From an uncultured Verrucomicrobiota bacterium (lineage in GTDB: Bacteria > Verrucomicrobiota > Verrucomicrobiia > Opitutales > Intestinicryptomonadaceae), in the NCBI GenBank assembly GCA_949283955.1, contig CASDUP010000049.1, forward strand, positions 1 to 38,073: 38,073 nt of DNA. The letters are read 5' to 3'. Positions 1 to 8,152 of the stretch are shown here, in pieces; position 1 is the first letter of the stretch, and each line of letters starts with the position of its first letter. The notes below the pieces were generated by a model. That model saw only the letters and a program-made list of their open reading frames with translations. It searched no databases and was not told the origin of the DNA. The translations under genes and the position numbers were made by a program.

Positions 1-451
1 CTAAATCTCCGGAAGAAATAATTAAAGTTTTTTAAAGCAAGTCCGCCCTATCCTAAAGATTGTGAGTGTATAAAGAAAAGAGAACGCTATACAACAATTT
101 TTGTGGTTTACCCAAAAAACCAACCTATTCCACAACCTTTGATGTTGACCCAACTTTTTTATTGCCGGGCTAAAAATCGCCCTTTCAAATCCCTGCGAAA
201 TCGGATTGCGATGCTCAAATTCCGCCGCTTGAGTTTTTGCCGTTTGGAAGGCCTTTTAGTTTGAGGATTTTGGAATAAAAAACCGTTTCGATGTCAATTT
301 AACGCGCTTTTTACCTTGCAGATTTTTGCAAAGGAGTGCTAAGCCACAAAAGGTCCCGAGGGGAAGGCTTTTAGCACATAGGTCTGCAAACTTTTCTTTG
401 TTTGCCGAAGCCGATCGGCCGCCAAACCGAAGCGCGGCCCTCATTTGAAAG
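1..451. other. Intergenic region without a supportable gene
   Basis: No reading frame here resembles a protein; the longest one runs through the tRNA-Gln gene and has no recognisable domain. The stretch is moderately AT-rich. It contains a nested fold candidate, listed separately, and a 10-bp perfect palindrome GCCGATCGGC at 410-419. The window edge cuts the region, so a gene starting further left cannot be excluded. Confidence 0.6.
316..389. ncRNA. Candidate structured RNA or hairpin element near tRNA-Gln
   Basis: Three nested complementary segments are visible. TTGCAGA (316-322) pairs with TCTGCAA (383-389). GTGCTAAGCC (336-345) pairs with GGC and TTAGCAC (366-377), with a two-base bulge. 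TCCC (354-357) pairs with GGGA (361-364) around a three-base loop. The whole forms one elongated stem with internal loops. It lies 62 bp past the 3' end of the minus-strand tRNA-Gln, so it could be part of that transcript, a repeat element, or an independent RNA on either strand. I do not recognise it as any known family, and chance pairing cannot be excluded by eye. Confidence 0.3.
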
Positions 452-522
452 TTGACCGGCAGGGACTCGAACCCCGACAAAAGGTGCCAGAAACCTTTGT
501 GCTACCATTACACCACCGGTCA
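452..522 (-). tRNA. tRNA-Gln (anticodon CTG)
   Basis: The minus strand folds into a complete cloverleaf. The acceptor stem is TGACCGG/CCGGTCA (7 bp, no mismatch), with discriminator A. The D arm contains the TGGTAG loop. The anticodon stem AAGGT/ACCTT encloses the loop TTCTGGC with anticodon CTG. The T stem CGGGG/CCCTG (one G-U pair) encloses the TTCGAGT loop. The U1-A72 closing pair is typical of glutamine tRNAs. The CCA end is not encoded. It stands alone with no adjacent tRNA. Confidence 0.95.
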
Positions 523-536
523 AATGTAAAGAGGGC

Positions 537-564
537 AGGGTGCATCTTTTCCGCGTGTTGTCAA
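537..564 (-). promoter_or_regulatory. Possible promoter of tRNA-Gln
   Basis: A perfect TTGACA lies on the minus strand. Sixteen bases further is CACCCT, which keeps only the conserved A at position 2 and T at position 6 of a -10 box. The implied start is about 8 bases before the mature tRNA 5' end, which fits a tRNA promoter. The weak -10 keeps this tentative. Confidence 0.35.
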
Positions 565-838
565 GCTGGTTCTAAAATTTTTTCGAAGTTTATGCTAGCC
601 AAGGCGGATTTATCACATTTGCTCTGGCATATTTTTTTGTTGGGAAAAAAGGAGCAAGCGCATCTTTGAATAAAGAGAGGAGCATTTGGAGTGCGCTTTT
701 GTTTCAGGGGGACTGGGAGATTTGAAGGGGAAATCTTTTCGAATTGCAATATTTTGAAGAAAGAATTGCCCGTTTCCCCTCCCTTAAAAAGGCGTGAGGG
801 GCTGTTTTTATCGATGCCGGGTGGCGATTTTTTCTTGA

Positions 839-883
839 TTTATTTATATAATATTATAATAATCAACACGTTATATAAATAAA
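839..883. repeat. 13-bp AT-only perfect inverted repeat upstream of serA
   Basis: TTTATTTATATAA (839-851) and its exact reverse complement TTATATAAATAAA (871-883) flank a 19-base spacer. The element sits immediately before the candidate serA promoter. It has no G or C in the stem and no following T-run, so it is not a normal intrinsic terminator. It could be a protein-binding operator or a cruciform-prone site. Confidence 0.5.
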
Positions 884-899
884 CTTCGGGCTTTTCCCC

Positions 900-927
900 T
901 TGACATGTCGGAGATTTTTTTCATCAT
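900..927 (+). promoter_or_regulatory. Candidate serA promoter
   Basis: A consensus TTGACA (900-905) is followed after 16 bases by CATCAT (922-927), a 4/6 match to TATAAT. Transcription would begin near 934, leaving a leader of about 45 bases before the serA ATG. It would serve the serA-plsY-hom operon. Confidence 0.45.
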
Positions 928-980
928 TGGGCGTTTAATTAATCGAGTTGGAAAACAGTCCCGCGATTAACAGTTAGAAT

Positions 981-2579
981 ATGAAAAACGTACTAAAAGT
1001 ATTGGTTGCAGATCCCATATCTCCGAAGGGCGTGGAAATCCTGAAGAAGGATTTTGAAGTTGTCGAAGCGTACGGAAGTTCTCCCGAAAAGGTTAAGGAA
1101 CTCATAGCCGACGCGGACGCGGTAGTCGTTCGGAGCGAGACAAAAATAACCTCAGATGTTCTCGATTGCGCTAAAAATCTAAAAGCAATCGGAAGGGCCG
1201 GCGTCGGGGTCGATAACATCGACATTCCCGCCGCTAGCGAAAGGGGAATAGTGGTAATGAACACCCCCACCGGGAATACCACGGCGACGGCGGAATTGAC
1301 CTTTACCCACATACTTGCCAGCGCGCGTCCGATAGTCCAGGCGAACGCTTCGATACATTCCGGCCAGTGGGACAGAAAGACCTTTAAGGGAACCGAGCTT
1401 CGCGGAAAAGTTTTGGCGGTGCTGGGAATGGGAAGAATAGGTACTGAAGTTGCAAAGCGTGCCATGGCCTTCGGAATGAAGGTGATAGCCTACGATCCGT
1501 TTTTGACGGAGAGCAGGGCCAAGTCTCTCGGAGTGGAGATTGTTTCGCTCGACGACGCATTCGTCAATGCCGACTATATTACCGTCCACATGCCCCTGAC
1601 CGACGCCACCAAGTACATGTTGGACGAACGCGCTTTCGGACTGATGAAGAAAGGGGTAAGGGTGTTCAACTGCGCCCGAGGTGGAATCATAAAGGAGTCG
1701 GCTCTTGTGGAGGCTTTGGCAAGCGGAAAGGTCGCTGCGGCCGGGCTCGACGTTTACGAGTCGGAACCCTTGGCAAAGGACCATCCGCTTCGGCAGTTTA
1801 AGAATTTGAATCTCACCCCACATCTGGGAGCGTCGACCAAAGAGGCCCAGGAAAGCTGCGGAATAGAAGTGGCAGAAGTTATAGCAGACGCCCTGAAAGG
1901 CGGCGCGATTCGCAACGCCATAAATAAACCTAGCGTCGATGCCGAGGCTATGAAGCAAATTTCCCCCTATATCCAGCTCTGCGAAAAATTGGGCACATTT
2001 GTTCAGCAGCTCGCGTCGGGAAGGGTCGAAAAGCTTTCGATAAAATTCTTCGGAAAGCTCGGGGACGTGAACAACAAATTGTTGTCGCTTGCGGTTCAGA
2101 AGGGCTATCTCTCCAAGATTTCCGAGAACGCAAACGACGTGAACGCTCCGGCTAAAATGAAACATCTCGGAATAGAGGTAGAGAGCATAAACAGCAGTGC
2201 GGAATCCGAATATTCCGAGCTTGTGGAAGTCGACGCGATAGTGGAGGGTGGCGAGCCGGTGTGCGCATCGGGAACAATAATGGGTAAACATGCCAGGCCG
2301 AAAATTGTCCGAGTAAACAAGTACGAGGTTGAGATAGCTCCGCATAGTTGCGCGCTCTTGATAAAGAATGTCGATACTCCCGGAATGGTGGGTGTAATAG
2401 GCACCCTCCTTGGAAAGCGCGGCTGCAACATAGCAAACATGTCGCTTGCGCGCTCCGAAAAAGGCGGAAACGCTTTGAGCGTCTACGAGCTCGACGCGCT
2501 TCCAGATGCGGAGTCTTTGTCGGAGCTCGGAACTCTCGAAAACATCAACTCTATACAAGTTGTGGATTTCTCGGAGTAG
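981..2579 (+). CDS. serA: D-3-phosphoglycerate dehydrogenase
   Basis: Catalyses NAD-dependent oxidation of 3-phosphoglycerate to 3-phosphohydroxypyruvate, the first step of phosphorylated serine synthesis, in the cytosol. The protein has 532 residues, matching the long form of the family: a substrate/NAD core (about 1-315), an intervening allosteric (ASB-type) domain (about 320-450) and a C-terminal ACT domain (about 455-532). The nucleotide-binding loop GMGRIG is at 149-154. The catalytic triad is R233 (in ARGG), E262 (in ESEP) and H281 (in PHLGAST). The ATG is 75 bases past the -35 box; no clear Shine-Dalgarno precedes it. It is the first gene of an operon with plsY, which starts 3 bases after its stop. 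The ACT domain suggests serine feedback, as in homologues. Identification is secure. Confidence 0.97.
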   Translation: MKNVLKVLVADPISPKGVEILKKDFEVVEAYGSSPEKVKELIADADAVVVRSETKITSDVLDCAKNLKAIGRAGVGVDNIDIPAASERGIVVMNTPTGNTTATAELTFTHILASARPIVQANASIHSGQWDRKTFKGTELRGKVLAVLGMGRIGTEVAKRAMAFGMKVIAYDPFLTESRAKSLGVEIVSLDDAFVNADYITVHMPLTDATKYMLDERAFGLMKKGVRVFNCARGGIIKESALVEALASGKVAAAGLDVYESEPLAKDHPLRQFKNLNLTPHLGASTKEAQESCGIEVAEVIADALKGGAIRNAINKPSVDAEAMKQISPYIQLCEKLGTFVQQLASGRVEKLSIKFFGKLGDVNNKLLSLAVQKGYLSKISENANDVNAPAKMKHLGIEVESINSSAESEYSELVEVDAIVEGGEPVCASGTIMGKHARPKIVRVNKYEVEIAPHSCALLIKNVDTPGMVGVIGTLLGKRGCNIANMSLARSEKGGNALSVYELDALPDAESLSELGTLENINSIQVVDFSE

Positions 2580-2582
2580 AAG

Positions 2583-3197
2583 ATGGATATATTCGGCATA
2601 TTAGTAGTGGCGGCGACGGGATACCTCTTGGGCTCGATTCCGTTTGCCGTCATTGTAGCCAAGTTTTGCGGAGTCGACATATTCAAAGCAGGCAGCGGAA
2701 ACCCCGGCGCAACAAACGTAAAAAGAACCTGCGGAAAAATTCCCGGAAATATCTGCTTTATTCTCGACGCCCTCAAGGGTTTTGCGGCCGCTTCTATACC
2801 TCTGTGGGCACCATTGCTCGGAGTCGCATTCACGGGCGAAAACACGGACTATTTGAGGTATGTTGGGTTTGTCGCGGCCATAGTGGGGCATATGTTTCCC
2901 CTTTTTGCCCACTTTAAAGGCGGAAAGGGAGTGGCTACTTCCATCGGCGGACTTTGCGCGATAATGATATGGCCGATATTGATAGGAGTCGCGCTGTGGG
3001 TGGCGGTTTTTTATGCCAGCAGATATGTCTCTCTTGCCTCTATAGCGCTGTCGGTGTCGCTTCCGGTTTCCTCCGCGCTAATCTACGGCACGGAAAGCGC
3101 GGAATTTTGGTTCGCACTCGCACTCGGAATCGTCATAATCTACCGGCACAAGTCGAACATATCCAGGCTTGTCGCTGGTAAAGAGAACAAATTTTAG
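2583..3197 (+). CDS. plsY: Glycerol-3-phosphate acyltransferase PlsY
   Basis: An inner-membrane enzyme that transfers an acyl group from acyl-phosphate to glycerol-3-phosphate, making lysophosphatidic acid for phospholipid synthesis. Its 204 residues are the usual family length and are mostly hydrophobic, with about five membrane segments. The family motifs are present in order: GSIPF near 17-21, the glycine-rich GSGNPGATN at 37-45, and HFKGGKGVATS at 110-120. The ATG is 3 bases after the serA stop, with GGAG of the serA end serving as ribosome-binding site, so the two are translationally linked. hom follows 20 bases later. A lipid gene between two amino-acid genes has no obvious functional logic. 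Confidence 0.96.
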   Translation: MDIFGILVVAATGYLLGSIPFAVIVAKFCGVDIFKAGSGNPGATNVKRTCGKIPGNICFILDALKGFAAASIPLWAPLLGVAFTGENTDYLRYVGFVAAIVGHMFPLFAHFKGGKGVATSIGGLCAIMIWPILIGVALWVAVFYASRYVSLASIALSVSLPVSSALIYGTESAEFWFALALGIVIIYRHKSNISRLVAGKENKF

Positions 3198-3217
3198 TTG
3201 TCGTTGAGAGGTTTTCA

Positions 3218-4519
3218 ATGGAGGCTGGAAAAACGATAAAGATAGGTTTTTTGGGAATGGGGACAGTAGCCCAGGGAGTCTGGGAACACCTTTCCAAAAA
3301 TCCAAATGTGTTGGGAGCTAAGGTGGAGCTTTCCAAAGTCTGCGTCCGCGATACTAAAAAGAAGCGCGATGTATCCATTCCTCCAGAAAAACTCACCACA
3401 AATCCCCGCGACGTCACTTCGGATCCCTCTATAGACATAGTTTGCGAACTTATGGGCGGAACCACCCGCGCCTTCGATCTTTCGATGGAGGCTCTAAGAG
3501 CCGGAAAAGTGGTCGTAAGCGCCAATAAGGCTGCTATATGCGAACGCGGAGACCTCCTCTTTGAGGAGGCAAAAAAAATGGGAAGCGCCCTGTTTTTCGA
3601 GGCGAGCGTTGCCGGAGGAGTTCCGGTGGTGAAAATTTTGAGAGAGGGATTGGTTGCGAATAGATTTCCCCTGATTTACGGAATTCTAAACGGAACCTGC
3701 AACTATATACTGACCCGAATGGAAAGGGAAAACGCTTCCTACGAAAGCATATTGGCGGACGCCCGCAGATTGGGCTACGTGGAGGCGGACGAATCCTTGG
3801 ATATAGACGGTTGGGACAGCGCCCATAAGATTGCGGTTTTGGCGTATTTGGCCCACGGAGTTTGGATAAAGCCGGGAGAGCAAATGCCCGTAATGGGAAT
3901 AAGAGAAGTCAAATTGGAAGATATGCTCTGGGCGAAGGATTTCGACTATAGAATAAAACTTGTGGCTTCTGTTAGGAAGAATCCGAGAACAAATTCAATT
4001 TTTGCTTCCGTGTATCCGGCTCTCGTTCCGTTGGACGACGTAATAGCGAATGTAAACGGGGTATATAACGCGGTGTCGATAGACGGCGACGTGGTTGGCC
4101 GAACGGTCCACATAGGAAGAGGAGCTGGAAGAGATGCTACTGCAAGCGCCGTGATAGCCGACATAGCAGACGCGATAAAGTTTTTAAAAGGCGGAGTTTG
4201 CGTTCGCCGCGAAAACAAAAAGTTAAAATTGGCGAAAGCTTCCGAGGTCACAAGCGCATTTTACGTCAGATTGGGAGTAAAGGACAGGGCTGGAGTTTTG
4301 GCAAAAGTAGCCGAGTGTTTCGCAAAACACGGGATATCCATCGAGCGATTAAAGCAGTTGGCCAGATCGGACGGACTCTCTTCCAAGGCTTGGCTAATTC
4401 TGACTACCCACGAGACTTCCGAACAGAATATGTCTGACGTGTGTTCCGACTTGAAGAAACTATCCGTTGTTGCGGAAAGACCTTTCGTGCTCAGAATATT
4501 CAAGACGCCCAAAATCTAA
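3218..4519 (+). CDS. hom: Homoserine dehydrogenase
   Basis: Reduces aspartate semialdehyde to homoserine with NAD(P)H, the branch point to threonine and methionine. The 433 residues show the monofunctional layout: a Rossmann domain with GMGTVAQG (about 12-19), the conserved SANKAAI, the catalytic region EASVAGGVPVVK followed by LNGTCNYILTRM, the substrate-site Asp/Lys segment DIDGWDSAHK, and a C-terminal ACT domain from about 350 (RAGVLAKVAECFAKHGIS). GAGAGG lies upstream of the ATG as ribosome-binding site, approximately. It is the last gene of the serA operon and is followed by a strong terminator. The ACT domain implies threonine feedback, by family knowledge. Confidence 0.96.
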   Translation: MEAGKTIKIGFLGMGTVAQGVWEHLSKNPNVLGAKVELSKVCVRDTKKKRDVSIPPEKLTTNPRDVTSDPSIDIVCELMGGTTRAFDLSMEALRAGKVVVSANKAAICERGDLLFEEAKKMGSALFFEASVAGGVPVVKILREGLVANRFPLIYGILNGTCNYILTRMERENASYESILADARRLGYVEADESLDIDGWDSAHKIAVLAYLAHGVWIKPGEQMPVMGIREVKLEDMLWAKDFDYRIKLVASVRKNPRTNSIFASVYPALVPLDDVIANVNGVYNAVSIDGDVVGRTVHIGRGAGRDATASAVIADIADAIKFLKGGVCVRRENKKLKLAKASEVTSAFYVRLGVKDRAGVLAKVAECFAKHGISIERLKQLARSDGLSSKAWLILTTHETSEQNMSDVCSDLKKLSVVAERPFVLRIFKTPKI

Positions 4520-4550
4520 TAATTGTACGTTATTAGAATAGGCCAAACTA

Positions 4551-4584
4551 AAAAAAACGCCCGGATTTGTCCGGGCGTTTTTTT
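4551..4584. terminator. Bidirectional intrinsic terminator between hom and the 4592-6259 gene
   Basis: A perfect 9-bp GC-rich stem, ACGCCCGGA/TCCGGGCGT with a TTTG loop, has seven A bases on the left and seven T bases on the right. It can therefore terminate both the plus-strand serA operon and the convergent minus-strand gene. Confidence 0.93.
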
Positions 4585-4591
4585 AGGTTTT

Positions 4592-6259
4592 TTAATTCGA
4601 AGAAATTTCTTCGGGGGAATTTTCCGATACTTCCGCGTTTTCGGCCGAAGGTTTTATCTTTGCTTGTCCATCGGGTTCTTCGGGCAGAGGCTCCTCCATT
4701 TTAAGGGAGGAAATTTCGGGAGTTTCGTCTGCTTGCGCTTCGCCTGAAGCGTCGGATTCGCTCGGAACTTCCTCTTTGAGCTTTAATATTGGTTCGTCGG
4801 AAACTGCGGTTTTTTCGGATTTTGGCTTGGGCATTCTGGGATTGGCCTGAAGAGTGCCATCAGAATATTCCACTATGTATCCTTCGGAAACAAGCCACGA
4901 TAATTCCCGTGCGGCGTCAGTAATTTTTGCTTTTTCTTCCGAAGAAATTTCTTGGGGAGAGGATTTCTCCGAGTTTTCAGGCGCCTGTTCAACTGAGCTG
5001 TTATTTTTTGGAATTTCGATTCCCAAAAGCTTAAATGGAACTTCGGAAGCTTTTATCTCCGGATTGTCCGTCACAAAATCAAAAATCTTTTGGGGCAGCT
5101 CCGACAGACTTTCGCCTTCGATAAGAAATTTTCTCTTTACCGACGATACGAACGCAAAACTTTTGCTTCCGCGCTTGTAGATGGTAAAGCCCGTTCTTCT
5201 TAGGCGGCCTCTGAGATTGTTGGCAGTCACGATGGGAAAGCGCTTCTGGCTTTTAAGCGCCTCTTCAATGTTGCGCTTAATTCTTCCATTTGGCATGCCG
5301 GCGAGATTTGCCCCGCGCATTCTTACTTGTTCGTACTTCTTTACGAGCGAATCTCCCTTCTTTTTCGCCACAAAGGCAGAGGCGGATTCCCACGTGTCGA
5401 AAACTAAATCTTTCTCGTTTTCTTCCGGAGCTTTGAGCTTGTATACCTCTCTCTTTTTCATGCCCTCTATCCAAGAGGCTATGCTAGCCTCGTCTCTTAC
5501 TCCCTCTATCTTGGAGGAGAATTCTTCAAAGGACATTTTCGGAAATTTGCGCTTGTGGTACTCCCGAACATATTCACCGTATTTGTGCCAATTCGGAGCT
5601 CCGAGCAAGTCGCCGGTTAGAACGCACTTGTTTACAACCTGAAAATTGCCCTTCGGAGCTTCGCACTCCATTTCCACCCGCTCGAACATATCCTCGACAT
5701 AATATCCGAGAGACGCCTCTCTTGCGCTGTGTTCGTCGTCGAATGGTACATTGAGAGGTTGGGCGCAATAAAGAGGTGCGCAATTTCCGTCCGAGTCGGG
5801 CAGATTCTTTGCCAAAAGAATGAACCGTTCGTTTTTTTCCAGAATCAAATGGGCAATCTCAAAAAGCTGGTAGGTGCGCTTAAGTCGCTTCATCTCTTCG
5901 GCCATCTTTGCGAACGGAGCATCGTCCGGATAAAACAGAACCTCCATTGTGGGCACGAAAGGCTGGGGCTTTTCGAACTTGCGCCCCCCGAACTTTTTCT
6001 TTCCGTCGCGACGTTTGCGGGAATCTCGATTGTCGCCGTCGGAAAAGGTTTTTTCTCTAAAGCTTCCGTCCTTCTTTCCGCCGAATTTCCTCCGCTTTCT
6101 ATCGTCTCCCTCGCGTCTAAAACGGTCGTTTCGGTCGCTTCCGAATTTCTTTTCGCTTGGCGAGAAACTCGGAGTCCAAGCCGTTTTAAACTGAATATCG
6201 CTCAATCCGCTCAGATCCACCGGATTGTCGTTTCCTTTATCGATATTTTCTTCGGGCAT
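4592..6259 (-). CDS. Conserved-looking protein of unknown function, basic head and acidic tail
   Basis: The function is not recognised. The 555 residues divide into three parts. Residues 36-97 are a very basic low-complexity segment rich in Arg, Lys, Gly and Phe (repeats such as RKFGGKK, KKKFGGRKF), like nucleic-acid-binding tails. Residues about 103-420 form a folded-looking core starting near PTMEVLFYPDD. Residues about 430-555 are a strongly acidic Glu/Ser/Pro-rich tail with one hydrophobic island (DAARELSWLVSEGYIVEY). There is no signal peptide or membrane segment, so it is probably cytosolic. The ATG start is clear. It is a single gene transcribed convergently with hom and divergently from the exported protein at 6551. 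An RNA- or ribosome-associated role is a guess from the basic segment. Confidence 0.85.
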   Translation of the reverse strand: MPEENIDKGNDNPVDLSGLSDIQFKTAWTPSFSPSEKKFGSDRNDRFRREGDDRKRRKFGGKKDGSFREKTFSDGDNRDSRKRRDGKKKFGGRKFEKPQPFVPTMEVLFYPDDAPFAKMAEEMKRLKRTYQLFEIAHLILEKNERFILLAKNLPDSDGNCAPLYCAQPLNVPFDDEHSAREASLGYYVEDMFERVEMECEAPKGNFQVVNKCVLTGDLLGAPNWHKYGEYVREYHKRKFPKMSFEEFSSKIEGVRDEASIASWIEGMKKREVYKLKAPEENEKDLVFDTWESASAFVAKKKGDSLVKKYEQVRMRGANLAGMPNGRIKRNIEEALKSQKRFPIVTANNLRGRLRRTGFTIYKRGSKSFAFVSSVKRKFLIEGESLSELPQKIFDFVTDNPEIKASEVPFKLLGIEIPKNNSSVEQAPENSEKSSPQEISSEEKAKITDAARELSWLVSEGYIVEYSDGTLQANPRMPKPKSEKTAVSDEPILKLKEEVPSESDASGEAQADETPEISSLKMEEPLPEEPDGQAKIKPSAENAEVSENSPEEISSN

Positions 6260-6550
6260 ATTTTGAAGTGGTGTGTGTTTTTCAGACGATTATTTGTGCG
6301 GAGACTTTCGCCTAACTGAACCATCTTGCATTTTTTTCTGCTCTCTTCAACAATTTTTCTACAATCCTCCCCGAAATTGATATGGCCGTTCTCGAGAGAT
6401 CTCACAATGGGACAAAAGTTCGAAATTTTTTCGAAAAAGTTCTTCGAAAAAAAAGAAAAAAATACTTGAATTGAAAAGAGGAAAGAGTTAAGGTACCGGC
6501 ACAATAGCTGAGAGTATTATTTTAAACAATAGAACTAAAAAGGATAAAAT

Positions 6551-7261
6551 ATGAAGTCATTTAAGTACATGAGCGCCCTTGTCGCACTGTTTGCGGTCTC
6601 TTGCGCCTTTGCCGCCGACGCCAAATCGGTGGATACGGGAATTGCGGGAGCAAGCCTGGTGGCCAACTCCGACAAGAATTCGCTTGAGCTTGAATATACT
6701 GTCCAGGGAGTGGCATCCTCTACGGAGGATGCAATAAAGCAGGCTTTCAAAGCCTTGTCTCTGGGTGCAACTGAGAAGCAGGCCTCCGTTCTCAAGAGCG
6801 CGTTGGCTTCGATTCTCCCCGCCGTTGGAAATAAGTCCGCGATCATCCAGAAGGGTTCCGTCTTGAAGGTTGATGTCGAGTTCAAAGATTCCTTGAAGGA
6901 TTTTCAGCCTGTGGTTTCCGCGAAATTGAAGCTTTCGCTTCCTTCTGGTGTTTACGAAACTTCCACAATGTCGACCTTTGCGGCGGACGGAATTATCAGA
7001 ACTAATGGCGATTTGAAAGTTTCCCACGGTTCTTCTACCAGCACGCATGCGATTTCTCTCAGTTCATATCCGAATGGCGAAATTATTGGAAATGTTGACG
7101 GCGTGGCCAGCGTCGCTTCTTCCGATCCTGTAGAATCCGATGTTGGTAAGCCTCTTCCGCTTCCGACGGATCCCTCTTTCGGGAATCCGAGCATTGTGAA
7201 CGACGGCGGAGACAGCCAGCCCGTTCCGGACAGCTCCATTGTGACGAGCAAACCTTACTGA
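6551..7261 (+). CDS. Exported protein of unknown function
   Basis: No known domain was recognised. Residues 1-22 are a typical signal peptide: two lysines, a hydrophobic core and an AFA cleavage site before ADA. The mature part of about 214 residues looks like an extended beta-rich region to about residue 175. It is followed by a Pro/Ser/Asp-rich C-terminal stretch (DPVESDVGKPLPLPTDPSF) that is probably disordered. No cysteines occur in the mature protein, and there is no lipobox or C-terminal anchor, so it should be periplasmic or secreted. AAAAAGGATAAAAT supplies a good ribosome-binding site. It is a monocistronic unit closed by a strong terminator 22 bases after the stop. Confidence 0.85.
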   Translation: MKSFKYMSALVALFAVSCAFAADAKSVDTGIAGASLVANSDKNSLELEYTVQGVASSTEDAIKQAFKALSLGATEKQASVLKSALASILPAVGNKSAIIQKGSVLKVDVEFKDSLKDFQPVVSAKLKLSLPSGVYETSTMSTFAADGIIRTNGDLKVSHGSSTSTHAISLSSYPNGEIIGNVDGVASVASSDPVESDVGKPLPLPTDPSFGNPSIVNDGGDSQPVPDSSIVTSKPY

Positions 7262-7282
7262 TAATTGCCATAGGATCAAGGG

Positions 7283-7314
7283 GGGCGATTTGATTTTCAA
7301 ATCGCCCTTTTTTT
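7283..7314 (+). terminator. Intrinsic terminator of the 6551-7261 gene
   Basis: A perfect 11-bp stem, GGGCGATTTGA/TCAAATCGCCC, has a TTT loop and is followed directly by seven T bases. Confidence 0.93.
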
Positions 7315-7525
7315 GTGCGTGCAGGTGTTGTAAGAGATATGGTTCGACTTCCCCTTGCGTGAATGCGACGGCAAACATCTAATAATAGTAAGGCATTTCC
7401 TCTTTTTTTTACCTGCTATTCTTCGAAATATTTTTCTAACGCAAAATCGCAGCCTTTTCGGTTGGGCATGGGTTTTTATTCGAATTTTACCGCTGGAACC
7501 TCTCTTGGAATTGTTCTCGGATTTT

Positions 7526-8125
7526 TTATTCCAGAATTAGGTCTGTATTTGCGGAAATCCAAGACTCTATGGAATCCAAAAACACTTTGGCGGAGGATTC
7601 GAAAGCTTCTAGTTTTGCAACGGGAGTTTTTATGAGGAAGGAGAATATTTTTTGTTCGTTTGGTGATAGATTGCGGTAAAAGTCCTCGCGAATGGCATAT
7701 CCTTCGTTTTTTGAGAGAAGGTACAAAAATTTTAGATGGGCGCAAGCCGGCGCGTGAAAATTCTCTATAGAGTCCAAAGCCATTTTTAGAGTTCTTGATA
7801 AAAATTCTGGAGAATCCAAGTTTCTGCCGTTTTTCATCGAACACAAAGCTATGGAGGAGGCGTGCCTTAACGCTTCATAAGAGTTTCCTATTCCAGTGCG
7901 CTTTGAAGTGGTTTCAAAATCTCCCATGAATTTTAGAGAACCCATTTTGGCGGAATCCAAATTCGCTGAAATATCATCGAAGAGATCGGGCAGGCGGGTT
8001 TTCCCGGTAGATGAAATTCTCTTTGATATGTCGACTACACCGTTGCGAGGGCAAAGAACGGCCATGTAAACCGAGCGTTCCCCTCTTTCTTCCATTCGCA
8101 ACACGGTTGCGTTTTCCACGTTCAT
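7526..8125 (-). CDS. recO: RecO-like DNA repair protein, short and divergent
   Basis: Probably the RecO recombination mediator, which loads RecA with RecR. The N-terminal 75 residues match an RecO OB-fold pattern (ATVLRMEERGERSVYMAVL, then a basic ISSTGKTR segment). The rest matches the helical RecO pattern (SYEALRHASSIALCSM, then PEFLSRTLKMALDSI, then AHLKFLYLLSKNEGYAI). At 199 residues it is about 40 shorter than typical RecO, and the zinc-binding cysteine cluster is absent. It ends the long minus-strand gene series, 27 bases after the DUF502 gene. recR lies in the same series at 13761-14357, which supports the call. An alternative is an uncharacterised lineage-specific protein. Confidence 0.6.
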   Translation of the reverse strand: MNVENATVLRMEERGERSVYMAVLCPRNGVVDISKRISSTGKTRLPDLFDDISANLDSAKMGSLKFMGDFETTSKRTGIGNSYEALRHASSIALCSMKNGRNLDSPEFLSRTLKMALDSIENFHAPACAHLKFLYLLSKNEGYAIREDFYRNLSPNEQKIFSFLIKTPVAKLEAFESSAKVFLDSIESWISANTDLILE

Positions 8126-8152
8126 TTTAAACGTCGGCGCTCTGTTCGGATT

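Larger units (their letters stand above)
565..980. other. Intergenic region upstream of serA
   Basis: About 415 bases hold no convincing gene; the short open frames are T-rich or basic low-complexity translations. The notable contents are an AT-only inverted repeat and a candidate serA promoter, both listed separately. Confidence 0.6.

Noticed and set aside
256..480. Short minus-strand open frame covering the tRNA-Gln 3' end
   Set aside because: It overlaps a tRNA and has no protein-like features.
1179..2558. Long open frame (459 codons) on the minus strand inside serA
   Set aside because: It lies wholly antisense to a well-recognised enzyme, has no domain and is rich in Arg, His and Ser, as expected of a codon-bias shadow.
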